NCBI RefSeq assembly: GCF_037023745.1 | Contig: NZ_CP146101.1 | Span: 2,534,001 to 2,598,000, forward strand | Direction: 5' to 3' | Origin: Streptomyces sp. SCSIO 30461 | GTDB lineage: Bacteria > Actinomycetota > Actinomycetes > Streptomycetales > Streptomycetaceae | Length of the DNA stretch: 64,000 bases | Part shown: piece by piece, positions 10,053 through 23,900 of the stretch | Position numbering within the stretch: position 1 is the first letter of the stretch | How the letters are laid out: each line of letters opens with the position of its first letter | Notes under the pieces: model-generated | Seen by the model: the letters and a program-made list of their open reading frames with translations, nothing else | Databases searched by the model: none | What the model was told of the DNA's origin: nothing | Position numbers and translations under genes: made by a program

Positions 10053-13000
10053 GGTCGCATCGCGTAGTGCCAGCTCGATCAGCGCGTCCGCGTCGAGTTC
10101 GTCAAGGGCGGTGATGTCGTCGAGGCGGTCGAGTTCGTCGAGGGCGGCGGCGTGGCCGAGGTCGTCCATCCCGACGACGGCGCCGGTCCGGTCCGCCCCG
10201 TTGAACCCGCCGTGAGGTGTGCGCCCATCGGGCGCCGCCATGCCGGGCTCCGTGGACGCCAGGGCGAGCAGCGTGTCCAGCAGACCCGCCTCGCGCAGCA
10301 CGCTCAACGGCAGCGTGGCCAGGGCGGTCCTGACCCGCCGCTCATCGGGGGTGCCGCTGCCCCCTGCGGCGGTTTCGGCGGCAGGGTGCAGGAGTTCGGT
10401 CAGATGGTTGGCCACGGCGGCGGCCGTCGGGTGGTCGAAGACCAGGGTGGGAGGCAGCTTGCGGCCGCAGACACGGCTGAGCCGGATCGCCAGCTCGCTC
10501 GCGATCAGGGAGCTGAATCCGAGGTTCCTGAAGGGCTCTTCGGGGTCGACGTCGTCGGGTGCGGAATGGCCGAGCACGGCCGCGACGCTGCCGCGCACCT
10601 CGTCGAGCACGATCTCGTACTGTTCGGCGGGGTCGACGGCAGCGAGCCGGGCGGGCAGCAGCCCGTCTGCCTCCGCTCCGGCAGACTCCCCACCGGTCGC
10701 CGTGGCGGACCCGTCCGCGCCGGACTCGCGTACACCGGGCAGGTCGCGGATCAGGGAGCTGGGCCGGAACGTCGTGAACCCCTTGGCGAAGAGCGGCCAG
10801 TCCATGTCGGCGAGTGTGACGCAGCCGTCGTCGCGGTCCAGGGCCCGGCTCAGGGCCGCCACGGCCCGTACGGGGTCCATGGGGCGCAGACCGCGGCTGC
10901 TGAGGAACTCCTCACCTGCGCCCTCGCCCATGCCGCCGCCGCCCCACAGGCCCCAGGCGATGGAGGTGGCGGGCAGGCCGTCGGCCCGGCGCTGCTCGGC
11001 GAGCGCGTCGAGTGCGGCGTTCGCGGCGCCGTAGGCACTCTGGCCACCGCTGCCCCACACGCCCGCGCCGGAGGCGTACAGGACGAAGGCGTCCAGATCC
11101 AGGCCCCGCTCGCGCGTGAGTTCGTGCAGGTGCAGGGCGCCGGCGACCTTGCCCCCGTACACCTCGGCGAGCGAGCCGCCGTCGGTGTCGAGGAAGGCGG
11201 CCGAGTGCGGCACGCCCGCGGTGTGGAAGACGGCGGTGGGTGGGTGGGCTTCGAGTAGGGCGGCGATGGCGTCGCGGTCGGAGACGTCGCAGGCGGCGAT
11301 GGTGACTTCGGTGCCGAGGGCGTGTAGTTCGCGGGTCAGTTCGGTGGTGCCGGGTGCGTTGGGGCCGCGGCGGCTGGTCAGTACGAGGTGTGTGGCGCCG
11401 GTTCTGGCGAGCCATCGGGCGACGTGGGCGCCGAGGGCGCCGGTGCCGCCGGTGACCAGGACGGTGCCACGGGGCGTGTAGGTACGGCGGGTTGGGGTCC
11501 CGCCGGCCGGGACGAGTCGGCGGCCGTAGCTGCCGGAGGCGCGGATGGCGATCTGGTCCTCGTCCGCCGTGCCCGCCAGGGCGGCGGCCAGCCGCTGCCA
11601 GGTGCGCTCGTCGGGGGTCCCGGGCAGGTCGACCAGGCCGCCCCAGAGAGTGGGGTGCTCCAGAGCGATACCGCGTCCGAGTCCCCAGACCTGGGCGCCT
11701 TCGGAACCGGGCCGTTCGCCGGGGGAGACGGCGACGGCACCGCGGGTGACGGTCCAGAGCTTCGCGGTGAGGCCGGCGTCGGCTGCCGCCTGCGCGAGGA
11801 CGGTGGTGCCGAGCACGCCGAGGGCCAGTTCGGGGTGCTCGGGGTGCGAGCGCCCATCGGTACCGAGGAGGGAGAGGATGCCGTCAAGGGGTTCGGTTGG
11901 GTTGCCGGTGTTGTGTGTGGTGAGTTGTGCGGTGAGGGTGTGGCGGTTGGTGTTGTGTGGGTTGAGGGTGAGGGTTTCGGTGTGGGCGCCGTGGCGGGTG
12001 AGGGTGGCTTGGGCGGCGGCGATGAGCTCGGTCTCGGAACCGGTGAGGGTTTCGGGGATGACGAGGAGCCAGCGGCCTTTGAGTGTGGGGGTTTGGGTGT
12101 GGTGGAGGTGTTTCCAGGTGGTGCGGTAGCGCCAGGTGTCGGTGGGGTGGGTGGTGGTGTTGGTGGGGGTGGTTGGTTGATGCCAGTAGTGCTGGTGTTG
12201 GAAGGGGTAGGTGGGGAGGTTGATGGTTTGGGGGTTGGTGTGGTGGAAGAGGTTGGTCCAGTTGATGTTGGTGCCGTGGGTGAAGAGGTGGGCGGCTGAG
12301 GTGAGGAGGCGTTGGAGTCCGCCTTCGTTGCGGCGGAGTGTGCCGGTGGTGGTGATGTGGTGGGGGGTGGTGTCGGTGGTTTCGTGGATGCCGGTGGTGA
12401 GGACGGGGTGGGCGCTGGTTTCGATGTAGGTGGTGTGTCCGTTGTCGAGGAGGAGTCGGATGGTTTCTTCGAAGCGGACGGTTTGGCGGAGGTTTTGGTA
12501 CCAGTAGTCGGGGGTGAGTGTGGTGGTGTCGGTGATGTGGGTGGCGTGGACGGTGGAGTAGAAGGGGGTGTGGGAGGGGCGGGGTTTGATGGGGGTGAGT
12601 GCGTCGAGGAGTTGGTTTTTGATGTGTTGGACGTGGGTGGAGTGGGAGGGGTAGTCGACGGGGATGTGGCGGGCTCGGATGTTCTGGTTCTGGTAGGTGG
12701 TGATGGTGTGGGTGATGGCTTCGTTGTCGCCGGCGATGATGGTGCTGTTGGGTCCGTTGGTGGCGGCGATGGTGATGCGTTGGTGGTAGGGGGTGGTGGT
12801 GAGGTGTTGCTGGATGGTGTGGGGTGGGAGGGGGATGGAGGCCATGGTGCCGTGGCCGGTGAGGTGGTGGGTGATGAGTTTGGCGCGGAGGGCGATGATG
12901 CGGGCGGCGTCGTTGAGGGTGAGTGCGCCGCAGACGGTGGCGGCGGCTATTTCGCCTTGGGAGTGGCCGATGACGGCGTCGGGGGTGATGCCGAGGTGGT

Positions 13001-14882
13001 GCCAGAGTTCGGCGAGGGAGACCATGACGGCCCAGGTGATGGGTTGGACGATGTCGGCGCGGTCCAGGGGTGCGTGGGTGCGGAGGGTCTCGGTGGGGTC
13101 GTAGTCGATGTGGGGGGCGAGTGCGTTGGCGCATTCGTGGAATCGGTCGGCGAAGACGGGGCTGGTGTCGAGGAGTTCGGCGGCCATGCCGGTCCATTGG
13201 GTTCCCTGTCCGGGGAACACCAGCACCGTGCGGCCCGGAGTGCCCGCTGTGCCTTCGATGGTGGTGGTGCCGAGGGTGACGCGGCGGTGTTCGAACATCG
13301 AGCGGGTGGTTGCCAGTGAGTAGGCGATGTCGAGGGGGCGTGGTTCCCTGCCGTGGTCGCGCTCGCGTTCCAGGTGGTTCCGCAGCCGCTCGCTCTGAGC
13401 CCTGAGCGCGGGTTTGGAGCGGGCGGTGACGATCTGGGGGATGACGGGTAGCTCGCGGGTGGGTGCCTCGTCCTCGGCGGGTTCGGCCGCCTGGGGTGCT
13501 GGGGCCTGTTCGAGGATGACGTGGGCGTTGGTGCCGCTGACGCCGAAGGAGGACACGCCGGCGCGGCGTGGGCGTCCGGTGTCGGGCCAGGTGCGGGGTT
13601 CGGTGAGCAGCTCGACTTGGCCGGTGTTCCAGTCCACCTGCGAGGAGGGGGTGTCGATGTGCAGGGTCTTGGGGAGCAGGCCGTTCTGTATCGCCATCAC
13701 CATTTTGATGACTCCGCCGACACCTGCGGCGGCTTGGGCGTGTCCGATGTTCGACTTCAACGAACCCAACCACAAAGGCCGTTCGGTGGTGTGAGCACTG
13801 CCGTACGTGTCGATCAACGCGTGCACTTCGATGGGGTCGCCGAGTCGGGTGCCGGTGCCGTGGGCTTCGACGGCGTCCACGTCGGCGGCGGTGACCCGGG
13901 CGTCGGCGAGTGCCTGTCGGATGACGCGCTGCTGGGCGGCGCCGTTGGGGGCGGTGAGTCCGTTGCTGGCGCCGTCCTGGTTCACCGCCGAGCCGCGGAT
14001 GACGGCGAGTACGCGGTGTCCCTTGCGGACGGCGTCGGAGAGCCGCTCCACCAGGAGGATGCCGACACCTTCGCCGGGGCCGAACCCGTCGGCGGCCTCG
14101 GCGAAGGCCTTGCAGCGGCCGTCGGCGGCCACGCCGCGCTGGCGGGAGAACTGGACGAAGACGGCGGGTGTGGACATGACGGTGGCACCGCCTGCCAGGG
14201 CGAGGTCGCACTCACCCGCGCGCAGGGCCTGGGCCGCCTGATGGAGTGCCACCAGGGAGGACGAGCAGGCCGTGTCCACGGTGACAGCGGGTCCTTCGAG
14301 CCCGAGCGTGTAGGAGATGCGGCCCGAAGTGAAGCTGACCACACCGCCGGTGAGCAGGTCGCCCTCCAACTCCGCGGAGGGGTCGCGCACCCCGGAGGTG
14401 TACCCGCCGTCCCAGGCGCCGACGAACACGCCGGTGCGGGAGCCCTTCAGCGAGCGGGGATCGACGCCGGCCCGTTCCAGGGCCTCCCAGGAAATCTCCA
14501 GCAGCAGCCGCTGCTGCGGGTCCATCGCCACCGCCTCGCGCGGCGAGATCCCGAAGAAGGCCGGGTCGAAGGCTCCTGCGGCCTGCAGAAAGCCGCCCTC
14601 ACGGCAGTACGAGCGGCCTGCCGCGCCCGGGTCCGGGTCGTAGAGCCCCTCGACGTCCCAACCGCGGTCGCCCGGGAAGGGCGAGATCGCGTCGACGCCG
14701 TCGGACAGGAGTTCCCACAGGTCCTCGGGGGAGTCGACGCCGCCGGGAAAGCGGCAGGCCATGCCGACGATCGCGATCGGCTCGTTGGCGCGTGCCTCCA
14801 ACTCCTTCAGGCGCTCGCTGGTGCGGTGCAGTTCGGTCGTGGCCCGCTTCAGGTATTCGCGGAGCTTCTCTTCGTTCGCCAT
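10050..14882 (-). CDS. type I PKS, module 6 (KS-AT-KR-ACP), TylGIV-like
   Basis: Predicted 1610-aa PKS protein adding one methylmalonyl-type unit with ketoreduction. Domains in order: docking helix ([23 protein letters not shown]), KS (Cys206 in DTACSSS), AT (about 547-895, Ser641 in GHSQGEI), KR ([11 protein letters not shown] near 1137, YGAANA active-site region), ACP (Ser1458 in GFSSL rather than the usual GFDSL) and a C-terminal acidic docking tail. GHSQGE indicates a methylmalonyl-type AT; the usual YASH motif appears as YPSH. The KR lacks LDD and has GVWG, so A-type is likely. The AT is one of five copies of the homogenised 1047-bp block. ATG 14882 lies 29 bp after the upstream PKS stop. 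The TAA stop lies in a MITE-like repeat. Module content equals TylGIV. Confidence 0.95.
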   Translation of the reverse strand: MANEEKLREYLKRATTELHRTSERLKELEARANEPIAIVGMACRFPGGVDSPEDLWELLSDGVDAISPFPGDRGWDVEGLYDPDPGAAGRSYCREGGFLQAAGAFDPAFFGISPREAVAMDPQQRLLLEISWEALERAGVDPRSLKGSRTGVFVGAWDGGYTSGVRDPSAELEGDLLTGGVVSFTSGRISYTLGLEGPAVTVDTACSSSLVALHQAAQALRAGECDLALAGGATVMSTPAVFVQFSRQRGVAADGRCKAFAEAADGFGPGEGVGILLVERLSDAVRKGHRVLAVIRGSAVNQDGASNGLTAPNGAAQQRVIRQALADARVTAADVDAVEAHGTGTRLGDPIEVHALIDTYGSAHTTERPLWLGSLKSNIGHAQAAAGVGGVIKMVMAIQNGLLPKTLHIDTPSSQVDWNTGQVELLTEPRTWPDTGRPRRAGVSSFGVSGTNAHVILEQAPAPQAAEPAEDEAPTRELPVIPQIVTARSKPALRAQSERLRNHLERERDHGREPRPLDIAYSLATTRSMFEHRRVTLGTTTIEGTAGTPGRTVLVFPGQGTQWTGMAAELLDTSPVFADRFHECANALAPHIDYDPTETLRTHAPLDRADIVQPITWAVMVSLAELWHHLGITPDAVIGHSQGEIAAATVCGALTLNDAARIIALRAKLITHHLTGHGTMASIPLPPHTIQQHLTTTPYHQRITIAATNGPNSTIIAGDNEAITHTITTYQNQNIRARHIPVDYPSHSTHVQHIKNQLLDALTPIKPRPSHTPFYSTVHATHITDTTTLTPDYWYQNLRQTVRFEETIRLLLDNGHTTYIETSAHPVLTTGIHETTDTTPHHITTTGTLRRNEGGLQRLLTSAAHLFTHGTNINWTNLFHHTNPQTINLPTYPFQHQHYWHQPTTPTNTTTHPTDTWRYRTTWKHLHHTQTPTLKGRWLLVIPETLTGSETELIAAAQATLTRHGAHTETLTLNPHNTNRHTLTAQLTTHNTGNPTEPLDGILSLLGTDGRSHPEHPELALGVLGTTVLAQAAADAGLTAKLWTVTRGAVAVSPGERPGSEGAQVWGLGRGIALEHPTLWGGLVDLPGTPDERTWQRLAAALAGTADEDQIAIRASGSYGRRLVPAGGTPTRRTYTPRGTVLVTGGTGALGAHVARWLARTGATHLVLTSRRGPNAPGTTELTRELHALGTEVTIAACDVSDRDAIAALLEAHPPTAVFHTAGVPHSAAFLDTDGGSLAEVYGGKVAGALHLHELTRERGLDLDAFVLYASGAGVWGSGGQSAYGAANAALDALAEQRRADGLPATSIAWGLWGGGGMGEGAGEEFLSSRGLRPMDPVRAVAALSRALDRDDGCVTLADMDWPLFAKGFTTFRPSSLIRDLPGVRESGADGSATATGGESAGAEADGLLPARLAAVDPAEQYEIVLDEVRGSVAAVLGHSAPDDVDPEEPFRNLGFSSLIASELAIRLSRVCGRKLPPTLVFDHPTAAAVANHLTELLHPAAETAAGGSGTPDERRVRTALATLPLSVLREAGLLDTLLALASTEPGMAAPDGRTPHGGFNGADRTGAVVGMDDLGHAAALDELDRLDDITALDELDADALIELALRDAT
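12198..13244 (-). repeat. homogenised AT block, copy in module 6
   Basis: One of five nearly identical 1047-bp blocks, from [15 protein letters not shown] to NLPTYPFQ of the AT domain. In 12661-12720 the plus strand has 30 G and only 6 C, so the coding strand is extremely C-rich; the protein is unusually rich in Thr, His, Asn and Ile. Distinguishing sites noticed: C at the ...GTTCTGG... position near 12686 and CGGTCGGCG near 13150. Confidence 0.95.
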
Positions 14883-14911
14883 GTCTCGTCACCCGTCACG
14901 TGCTGTGCGGT

Positions 14912-17900
14912 TCAGAACCGCTCGTCGATGAATGCGAAGATCTCGTCGTCCTCGGCGTCCTCGATGGACGCGGCCACCGATTCCCCCTCCGAGTCCGCGA
15001 GATGTGTGCCGCCGGATCCGCTGCCGATACCGCCCCACAGGCCGGCGAGGGCCGTGAGCCGGTTGGCGATCTCCTTGTGTGCCGTCTCGTCGGTGACGGC
15101 ACTGTCGGCGGCTTGTCCGGCGAGGGTGCCGAACAAGGCCTCCAGACGGTCGAGTTCCGCCATGACGGAGGTCCCACGAGCGTCCGGGGCCGCCGGAGCG
15201 GCCGCGGCCCCCTCCGCCGCCAGTTCGCGGCGCAGGTGCGCGGCGAGTGCCTCCGGCGTCGGGTGGTCGAAGACCAGGGTGGCCGCCAGACGCAGTCCTG
15301 TGGCCGCGGCCAGCCTGTTGCGCATTTCGACGGCGGTGAGGGAGTCGAATCCGAGTTCCTTGAACGCCCGGTCGACGACGATGCTCTCCGGCCCGCCGTG
15401 GTTGAGCACGGCCGCGGCGTGGGTCCGTACGGCCTCCAGGACGACTTCCGCCTGGCCCTCGGCGGACAGGCCGGCGAGCCGGTCGGCGAGGGTCTCGGCG
15501 GGACCTTCCTGAGCGCGCCGCCCGGACCGGGTGTCCGCGCCGTCGACCAGCGAGCTGAGGAAGGCGGGGACCGGGCCCGCGGCGCGCAGAGCCGCGTGGT
15601 TGAGCCGGATCGGGACCAGCAGGGGGTTGTCGACGGTCTGCGCGGAGTCGAAGAGCGCGAGCCCTTCGGCGTCGGTGAGCGGCATGATGCCGCCGCGTGC
15701 GAGCCGGCGGTGCATTCCGCTCTGGTCGAGATGCTCGGCCATGCGGCTGCTGCTGGACCACAGGCCCCACGCGAGGGATACGGCGGGCAGGCCGAGGGAG
15801 CGGCGGTAGCCGGCGAAGGCGTCGAGGAAGGCGTTGGCCGCCGCGTAGCCACCCTGGCCGGGACTGCCGAAGAGGGCGGAGGAGGACGAGTACATGATGA
15901 AGGCGGACAGATCGAGGTCGCGGGTGAGGTCGTGCAGGTTGAGCACGGCGTCGACCTTGGGGTGCAGAGCGGTGTCCAGGACCTCGGGGGTGAGCGTGGG
16001 GAGCGTGCCGTCGGCGAGCACGCCGGCGGTGTGGACCACGCCGGTCAGCGGCTGGTCCCGCGGGATGGCGGCGAGGAGCGCGGCGAGCTGTTCGCGGTCG
16101 CCCGCGTCGCAGGCCCGTACGGCGACCTCGGCGCCCAGAGCGGTCAGCTCGGCGGCCAGTTCGGGGGCGCCATCGGCCTCCAGGCCCTGGCGGCCGGCGA
16201 GTACGAGATGGCGTACGCCGTGCTCGGCGACCAGGTGGCGGGCCACAGCGCTGCCGAGGGTGCCGGTGCCGCCGGTGACCAGCACGGTGCCGTACGGCCC
16301 GAACGACGGTGGCAGGGTGAGGACGAGCTTGCCGGTGTGACGTGCCTGGCTGAGGGCGCGGAAGGCCTCACGGGCGTGCCGGATCTCGTAGGTCGTCATC
16401 GGCAGCGACACGAGGACTCCCGCCTCGAAGAGCGCGAGCAGTTCGCGCAGCATCTCACCGACGGTCTCCGGCCCGGCCTGCACCAGGTCGAAGGCCTGGT
16501 AGACGGTGCCCGGGTGGTCGGCGGCGATCCGCCGCGGGTCGCGTACGTCGGCCTTGCCGAGCTCCAGGAAGTGGCCGCCCCTGGGGAGCAGCCGCAGGCC
16601 GGCGTCGACGAACTCACCGGCGAGGGAGTTGAGGACGATGTCCACGCCGTCGCCACCGGTCTCCGTGAGGAACGCGTCGGCGAAGCCCAGGGTGCGGGAG
16701 TCGGAGATCGCCTCGTCGCCCAGGCCGAGGTGGCGCAGGGTGTCCCACTTGCCGGTGCTGGCCGTGGCATACACGGTCAGCCCGTGGTGGCGGGCCAGTT
16801 GGAGGGCTGCCATGCCCACGCCGCCCGCGGCGGCGTGCACGAGCACGCTCTGGCCGGGTTCGGCCTTGGCCAGGCGGGTCAGGGCGTACTGGGCGGTGAG
16901 GAACACAGCCGGTACGGAGGCCGCTTCCGCGTAGGTCCAGCCGGTGGGGATCGGGGCGACCATGCGGTGGTCGGCGATCGCGTAGGGGCCGAATCCTCCG
17001 GTCCACATGCCGAGGACACGGTCGCCGGGGGCGAGTCCGGTCACACCGGGCCCGACCTCGGTGACGACGCCCGCGCCTTCGGCGCCCATGACCGCCGCGT
17101 CGCCGGGGTACATGCCGAGAGCGATGAGGGTGTCGCGGAAGTTGAGGCCGGCGGCACGCACGGAAACGCGTACCTGCCCTTCCAGCAGTTCGCCCAGGGC
17201 GTCGGGCGCAGCGGCGAGGCGCAGGCCCTCCATGGTGCCGGTGCCGCTCGTGGCGAGCCGCCAGGAGGTGCTCTCGGCGGGCGGCAGGAGGACGTCGCCG
17301 CGGGCGCCGTCGGCGCCCGTCCGGACGAGCCGGGGGACGCGGACGGCGCTGCCGCGGACGGCTGCCTGGGGTTCGCCGCAGGCGAGGGCGGCGGTCAGGG
17401 CGGTGACGTTGACGGAGTCCGTGTCCACGTCGAGCAGAGCGAAGCGGCCGGGCTCTTCGGACTGGGCGGAGCGGACCAGGCCCCAGAGGGTGGCCGCGGC
17501 CGGGTCGCCGGGCTCGTCGTCGCCGCCCGCGGCGACGGCTCCGCGGGTCACCAGCACGAGCGTGGTGCCGGAGAGGGCGCTGCCGTGCTCCAGCCATGCC
17601 TGGGCGAGGTCCAGGGCCCGGTGGGCCGTGGTGTGCGCGGACCGCGCGTCGGGGCAGGGAAGGTGGGGGAAGGACACGACGACGGTGTCGGGTGCCTGTC
17701 CGACGGATACGGCCTCGAACAGCGCCTCCAGGTCGGGGTACCACTCGCCGGCGTTGCCGGTGGCCTCCAGCGCGGTGGCGATCTTGGCATGGTCCTCGCC
17801 GACGACGGCGATCCGGCGTACGGGCAGGGCCTGGGTGACGGGCAGCTGCTGCCAGTCGACCTCGTACAGGGAGCCGTTGCGCTTGCTGCCGCCCGCTGGG

Positions 17901-20900
17901 CCGGCGGTGAGCTGTTCGTCGGAGACGGTCCTCACTACGAGCTCGTCGACGGCGAGGACGGGCCGGCCCGTGTCGTCGGTGCACAGCAGGCGTACGGCCT
18001 CGGCGCCGGCGGGGGAGATGCTGACGCGCAGCCGGGCGACACCCTCGGCGTACAGGCGGACACCGCGGACGGCGAACGGCATGCGGGCCGTGCCGTCCTC
18101 GGGGAAGAACGAGCCGAGGCTCATGGCCTGCAGAGCGGCGTCGAGGAGCGCGGGGTGGAGCCCGAAGCCGGCGGTGGTCTCGTCGGCGTGCTGGGGGAGT
18201 GCCACCTCGGCGTGGACGGTGGTGCCCTCGGTCCAACCGGCGCGGAAGCCCCGGAAAAGCGGGCCGTAGTCGTAGCCGCGCCCGGTGAACTGCTCGTAGA
18301 AGGACTCGGGGTCGGTGCCGGTGGCGGGTTGGGCCGCCGCCGGGGGCCACGCCCCATCAGCCGAGGCGGGTGCGGCAGGAGCCGGCCCGCCGTCGACGGA
18401 GGCGACGACGGCCTCCGCATGGCGGCGCCACGGGGAGCCCGGGTCCACTCCGGCCTCGCGGGAGTGGACCGTGAGGGTGCGCTTGCCTGCCTCGTCGGCG
18501 GCGGTGACGAGCAGGCTGAGTTCTATGGCGCCGTTGTCGGGGAGGACCACGGGTGCCTGCAGGATCAGCTCGTCGAGACGGTCGCAGCCGTGCTGGCGGC
18601 CGGCCCATAGGGCGAGGTCCATGAGGGCGGCGCCGGGCAGCAGGGCCGTGCCCATGAGGGCATGGTCGGCCAGCCACGGCTGGGTGTCCGAACCGAGCCG
18701 GGCGGTGTAGACCACCGAGCCGGACTCGGGGAGTTCGACCCCCCCGCCGAGCAGCGGGTGGCCGGCCTCGCGGATGCCGATGCCGGCGGCATCGCCGCGG
18801 CGAGCGGGGGCGTGGTACCAGTAACGCTCGCGCTGGAAGGGGTAGGTGGGCAGGTCGACATGGCGGGAGTCGGTACCGAACAGGGCATCGGCATCGATCT
18901 CGACCCCGCTGATGTGGGCCATTCCGAGCGCGGCGCCGAACCAGCGGGCGCCGCCCTTCTCCCGGCGCAGGGTGCCGAGCACGGCGGCCCGGCCGCAGGC
19001 GTCGGCGACGGTCTCCTGCAGGGAGGTGGCGAGCATGGGGTGCGGGCTGGGCTCCAGGAAGACCTCGTAGCCGTCGGCGATCAGGGAGCGGGTGGCCTGC
19101 TCGAACTCGACGGGCTCGCGCATGTTGCGGTACCAGTACGCGCTGTCGAGGGCGGCGGTGTCGAGGAGCCCGCCGGTGACCGTGGAGTAGAAGGGGATCT
19201 GCCCGGTGCGCGGGGACACCGGCGCCAGCACCTCCATGAGGTGGTCCCTGAGGGCGTCGACCTGGGCGGAGTGCCCGGCGGTGTCGACGCCGGGGATGGC
19301 GCGGGCATGGATACCTTCGGCCGTGAGCTCCTCCAGGAGCTCACGGAGGGCTTCGGGATCACCTGCGACTGCGGCGGTGCCGGGGCTGTTGACGGCGGCG
19401 ACGGACAGCCGGTCGCCGAACCGCTCCAGGCGGGGCCGGATCTCCTCGGCGGGCAGGGAGACGGCGAGCATGCCGCCCTTGCCGGCCAGCGTCAGCCATG
19501 CCTGGCTGCGCAGGGCCACGATGCGGGCGGCGTCGTCGAGGGAGAGGCCGCCGGAGACGCAGGCGGCGGCGATCTCACCCTGGGAGTGGCCGACGACGGC
19601 GTCGGGGTGGACCCCGATGGCCCGCCAGGCCTCGGCCAAGGACACCATCATCGTGAACAGCACGGGCTGGACCACGTCGACGCGGCTGAGGGCCGGCGCG
19701 CCGGGCACCTGCCGCAGCACATCCATGACGGACCAGTCGAGGTACGAGCGCAGAGCGGTGTCGCAGGCCTGCGCGGACTCGCGGAAGGCCGGCGAGCGGT
19801 CGAGCAGCCCTTCGGCCATGGCGGGCCACTGGGACCCCTGGCCGGGGAAGACGAACGCGATGCGGTCGCTCGGCCCGGCGGTGCCGCGGAGCACGGCCAG
19901 GTGCGGCCGGTCCTGGGCGAGGGAGTTGAGGGCGTCGAGCAGCTCCTCGCGGCTCTCGCCGATGACGGCGGCCCGGTGCTCGAAGCGGGAGCGGGCCGTC
20001 ATCAGGGTGTAGCCGGCATCGGCGGGGTGCATACCGGGATGCTCGACGAGCCCCGCGCGCAGCCGGGCGGCCTGGGCGCGCAGCGCCGACTCGGAGCGGG
20101 CCGAGAACAGCAGCGGGACGGTGACCTCTTCCCACCAGTTGGTGTCCTCGACGCCGCCCTGACCGCCGTCGTCGGCGGTGCCGGCCGTGCTGTCGGGGCG
20201 CGGTGCCTCCTCCACGATGACGTGGGCGTTCGTACCGCTGATACCGAAGGCGGAGACTGCGGCGCGGCGCAGGGTTGCCCGCTCGGGCCAGGGCACGTCG
20301 TCGGTGAGCAGGGACACGGCTCCGGCGCTCCAGTCGACCCGCGGGGTCGGCTCGTCCACATGAAGGGTCCGGGGCAGGGTGTTGCCGCGCAGCGCGAGGA
20401 CCATCTTGATGACGCCGGCGACGCCGGCGGCGGCCTGGGTGTGGCCGATGTTGGACTTGACCGATCCGAGCCACAGTGGATCGCCGGCCGGGCGCGCGTC
20501 GCCGTAGGTGGCCAGGACGGCCTGCGCCTCGATGGGGTCGCCGAGTTCGGTGCCGGTGCCGTGTGCCTCGACTGCGTCGATGTCCTCCGGGCGCAGTCCG
20601 GCATCGGCCAGGGCCTGTCGGATGACGCGTTGCTGGGATGGGCCGTTGGGGGCGGTGAGTCCGTTGCTGGCACCGTCCTGGTTGACGGCGGAGCCGCGGA
20701 TGACGGCGAGCACGGGGTGTCCGTTGCGTTCGGCATCGGACAGGCGCTCGACGAGCAGCATGCCGGCACCCTCACCGAGGGCGACCCCGTCGGCCCCGGC
20801 CGCGAAGGCCCGGGAGCGCCCGGAAGGTGACATGACGCGCTGGCGGGAGAACTCGACCAGCATTTCCGGGGTGGACATGACGGTGGCGCCACCGACCAGG

Positions 20901-23900
20901 GCCATTCCGCATTCACCGCGGCGCAGCGACTGGACGGCCAGGTGCAGGGCGACCAGTGAGGCCGAGCAGGCGGTGTCGACGGTGACAGCGGGGCCTTCGA
21001 GGCCGAAGACGTAGGAGAGGCGGCCGGACATGACGCTGGCGGAGTTGCCGGTGCCGAGGTAGCCGTCGAAGTCCTCTTCGCCGTTCTGAAGCAGCGGCAT
21101 GTAGTGCTGGCCGTTGGTGCCGACGAACACTCCGGTGCGGCTGCCGCGCAGGACGTTCGGGTCGATGCCGGCGCGTTCCAGGGCCTCCCAGGAGGTCTCC
21201 AGCAGCAGCCGTTGCTGCGGGTCCATGGCGAGGGCCTCGCGGGGCGAGATGCCGAAGAACTCGGGGTCGAAGTCGGTGGCCTCGTGGAGGAAGCCGCCCT
21301 CGCGGACGTACGTGCGGCCCTGGGCCTCCGGATCCGGGTCGTACAGCCCGTCGAGGTCCCAGCCGCGGTTGGTGGGGAAGGCGGTGATGGCATCGCCTCC
21401 GCGGGCCACGAGATGCCACAGCTCGTCGGGCGTGTTGATGCCGCCCGGGAAGCGGCAGGCCATGGAGACGATGGCGATGGGTTCGCCGTCCCCGCCGGCG
21501 GGGGCGGTGACGAACGGGGCCGCGGTGTCCGGCTCCTGGACCCCGCTGGCCAGGTCCCGGAGGTGCCGGGCGACGGCCGCGGTGGTGGGGTGGTCGAAGA
21601 CGAGCGAGGGGGCCAGGCTCAGCCCGGTAGCCTCCCGGAGGCGGTTGCGCAGTTCGACCGCGGTGACCGAGTTGAAGCCCAGTTCCTTGAAGGCCCGGTC
21701 GGGGGCGATGCCGTCGCCGGTGGCGTGGCCGAGCACGGCGGCGACGTGCGTGCGTACGAGGCGCACCAGTTCGCGTTGCTGCTCCTCGTCGGACTTGTCA
21801 CGCAGGACGGCCGCCAGGCCGGTGGTGTCCCGCTCGTCCGCTGCCGCCCGTTCGGCGGCCCGGAGCCGCCGCACGGCGGGCAGTTCGTCGAGGAGTGCCG
21901 AGGGCCGGGCCGCTGTGTACGCGGGCTCGAAGCGCTCCCAGTCGATGTCGGCGACGGTGATGCCGGTCTCGCCGCGAGCCACGATCCCGTCGAGCATGTC
22001 GAGGGCGCGCTCGGGGTCGAGGAAGGACACGCCGGTGCGGAACAGCTGCTCGGCGGCGGGGCCGGCGGCGACGTCCTGCCAGGGGGTCCAGGCCACGGAG
22101 GTGGCGGGCAGCCCGCGGTCGCGGCGGCCGTCCGCGAGTGCGTCGAGGTACGCCGTGCCTGCCGCGTACCCGCCCTGGCCCGCGCCGCCCCAGACACCGG
22201 CGACGGAGGAGAAGACGACGAACGCGTCGAGTTCCGTGTCCGCCAACAGGGCGTCAAGGCGGGTGGCGAGGCCGGTCTTGGCGTCGATGGAGGCGGCGAA
22301 GCCCTCCATCGTGGTTTCCGTGAGGGTGGTCAGGGGGGCTGTCGGCGGCGCGACATAGACCGCGGACGGGGTGTGCGCGGCGAGCAGGGCGCGCAGCCCC
22401 TCCTGGTCGTCGAGCTCGCACGGGACCACGGTGGTGCGGTCGGCGAGCCCGGCGAGCGGGCCGCCTGGGGTCGCGATCTCGTCCGCGAGAGTGCCGGTGA
22501 GCCCGGAGAGGACGATCCGCTCCGCGCCACCGTCCAGTAGGTGGCCGGCGAGGGGTCCCGCCACGGCGGCGATGTCGCCGACGACGAGGACGGTGCCGCG
22601 CGGGCGGGTCCGTACGGCGGCCGGTGCGGCGGGCGCCTGGACCAGGCGGCGGCCGTATGTGCCGGAGCTGCGGACTGCGACCTGGTCGTCGGTGCCCGGT
22701 GCGGCGAGGACGCCGGCCAGCTGCTGGAAGGCGCGGGCGTCGGCGGTGGCCGGCAGGTCGGCGAGTCCGCCCCAGCAGACGGGGAGTTCGAGGGCTGCGA
22801 CCCTTCCGAGGCCCCAGATCTGGGCCTGCACGGGGGACGGGGACTCGGCCGGGGACACGGCCACGGCGCCGGATGTGACGGCCCATAGGCGGGCTTCGGT
22901 GCCGGCGTCGGCGGCGGCTTGGGTGAGGGTGAGGGTGCTGGCGAGGCCGAGTGGGACGGTTGGGTGGTCGGGGTGTGTGTCTTGGGTGAGGGCGAGGAGG
23001 GAGAGGATGCCGGTGAGTGGTTCGGTTTCTGGGCGGTCGGTGGTTTCGGCGAGTCGGGCTCTTAGCAGGGATCGGTCGGCTGCGGCCGGGTTCACGATGA
23101 GTGGTTCGACGGTGGCGCCGTGGTCGCGCAGGGTTTGTTGGGCGAGTTGGGTGGTTTCGGTGTTGGTGAGGGTTTCGGGGATGACGAGGAGCCAGCGGCC
23201 TTTGAGTGTGGGGGTTTGGGTGTGGTGGAGGTGTTTCCAGGTGGTGCGGTAGCGCCAGGTGTCGGTGGGGTGGGTGGTGGTGTTGGTGGGGGTGGTTGGT
23301 TGATGCCAGTAGTGCTGGTGTTGGAAGGGGTAGGTGGGGAGGTTGATGGTTTGGGGGTTGGTGTGGTGGAAGAGGTTGGTCCAGTTGATGTTGGTGCCGT
23401 GGGTGAAGAGGTGGGCGGCTGAGGTGAGGAGGCGTTGGAGTCCGCCTTCGTTGCGGCGGAGTGTGCCGGTGGTGGTGATGTGGTGGGGGGTGGTGTCGGT
23501 GGTTTCGTGGATGCCGGTGGTGAGGACGGGGTGGGCGCTGGTTTCGATGTAGGTGGTGTGTCCGTTGTCGAGGAGGAGTCGGATGGTTTCTTCGAAGCGG
23601 ACGGTTTGGCGGAGGTTTTGGTACCAGTAGTCGGGGGTGAGTGTGGTGGTGTCGGTGATGTGGGTGGCGTGGACGGTGGAGTAGAAGGGGGTGTGGGAGG
23701 GGCGGGGTTTGATGGGGGTGAGTGCGTCGAGGAGTTGGTTTTTGATGTGTTGGACGTGGGTGGAGTGGGAGGGGTAGTCGACGGGGATGTGGCGGGCTCG
23801 GATGTTTTGGTTCTGGTAGGTGGTGATGGTGTGGGTGATGGCTTCGTTGTCGCCGGCGATGATGGTGCTGTTGGGTCCGTTGGTGGCGGCGATGGTGATG

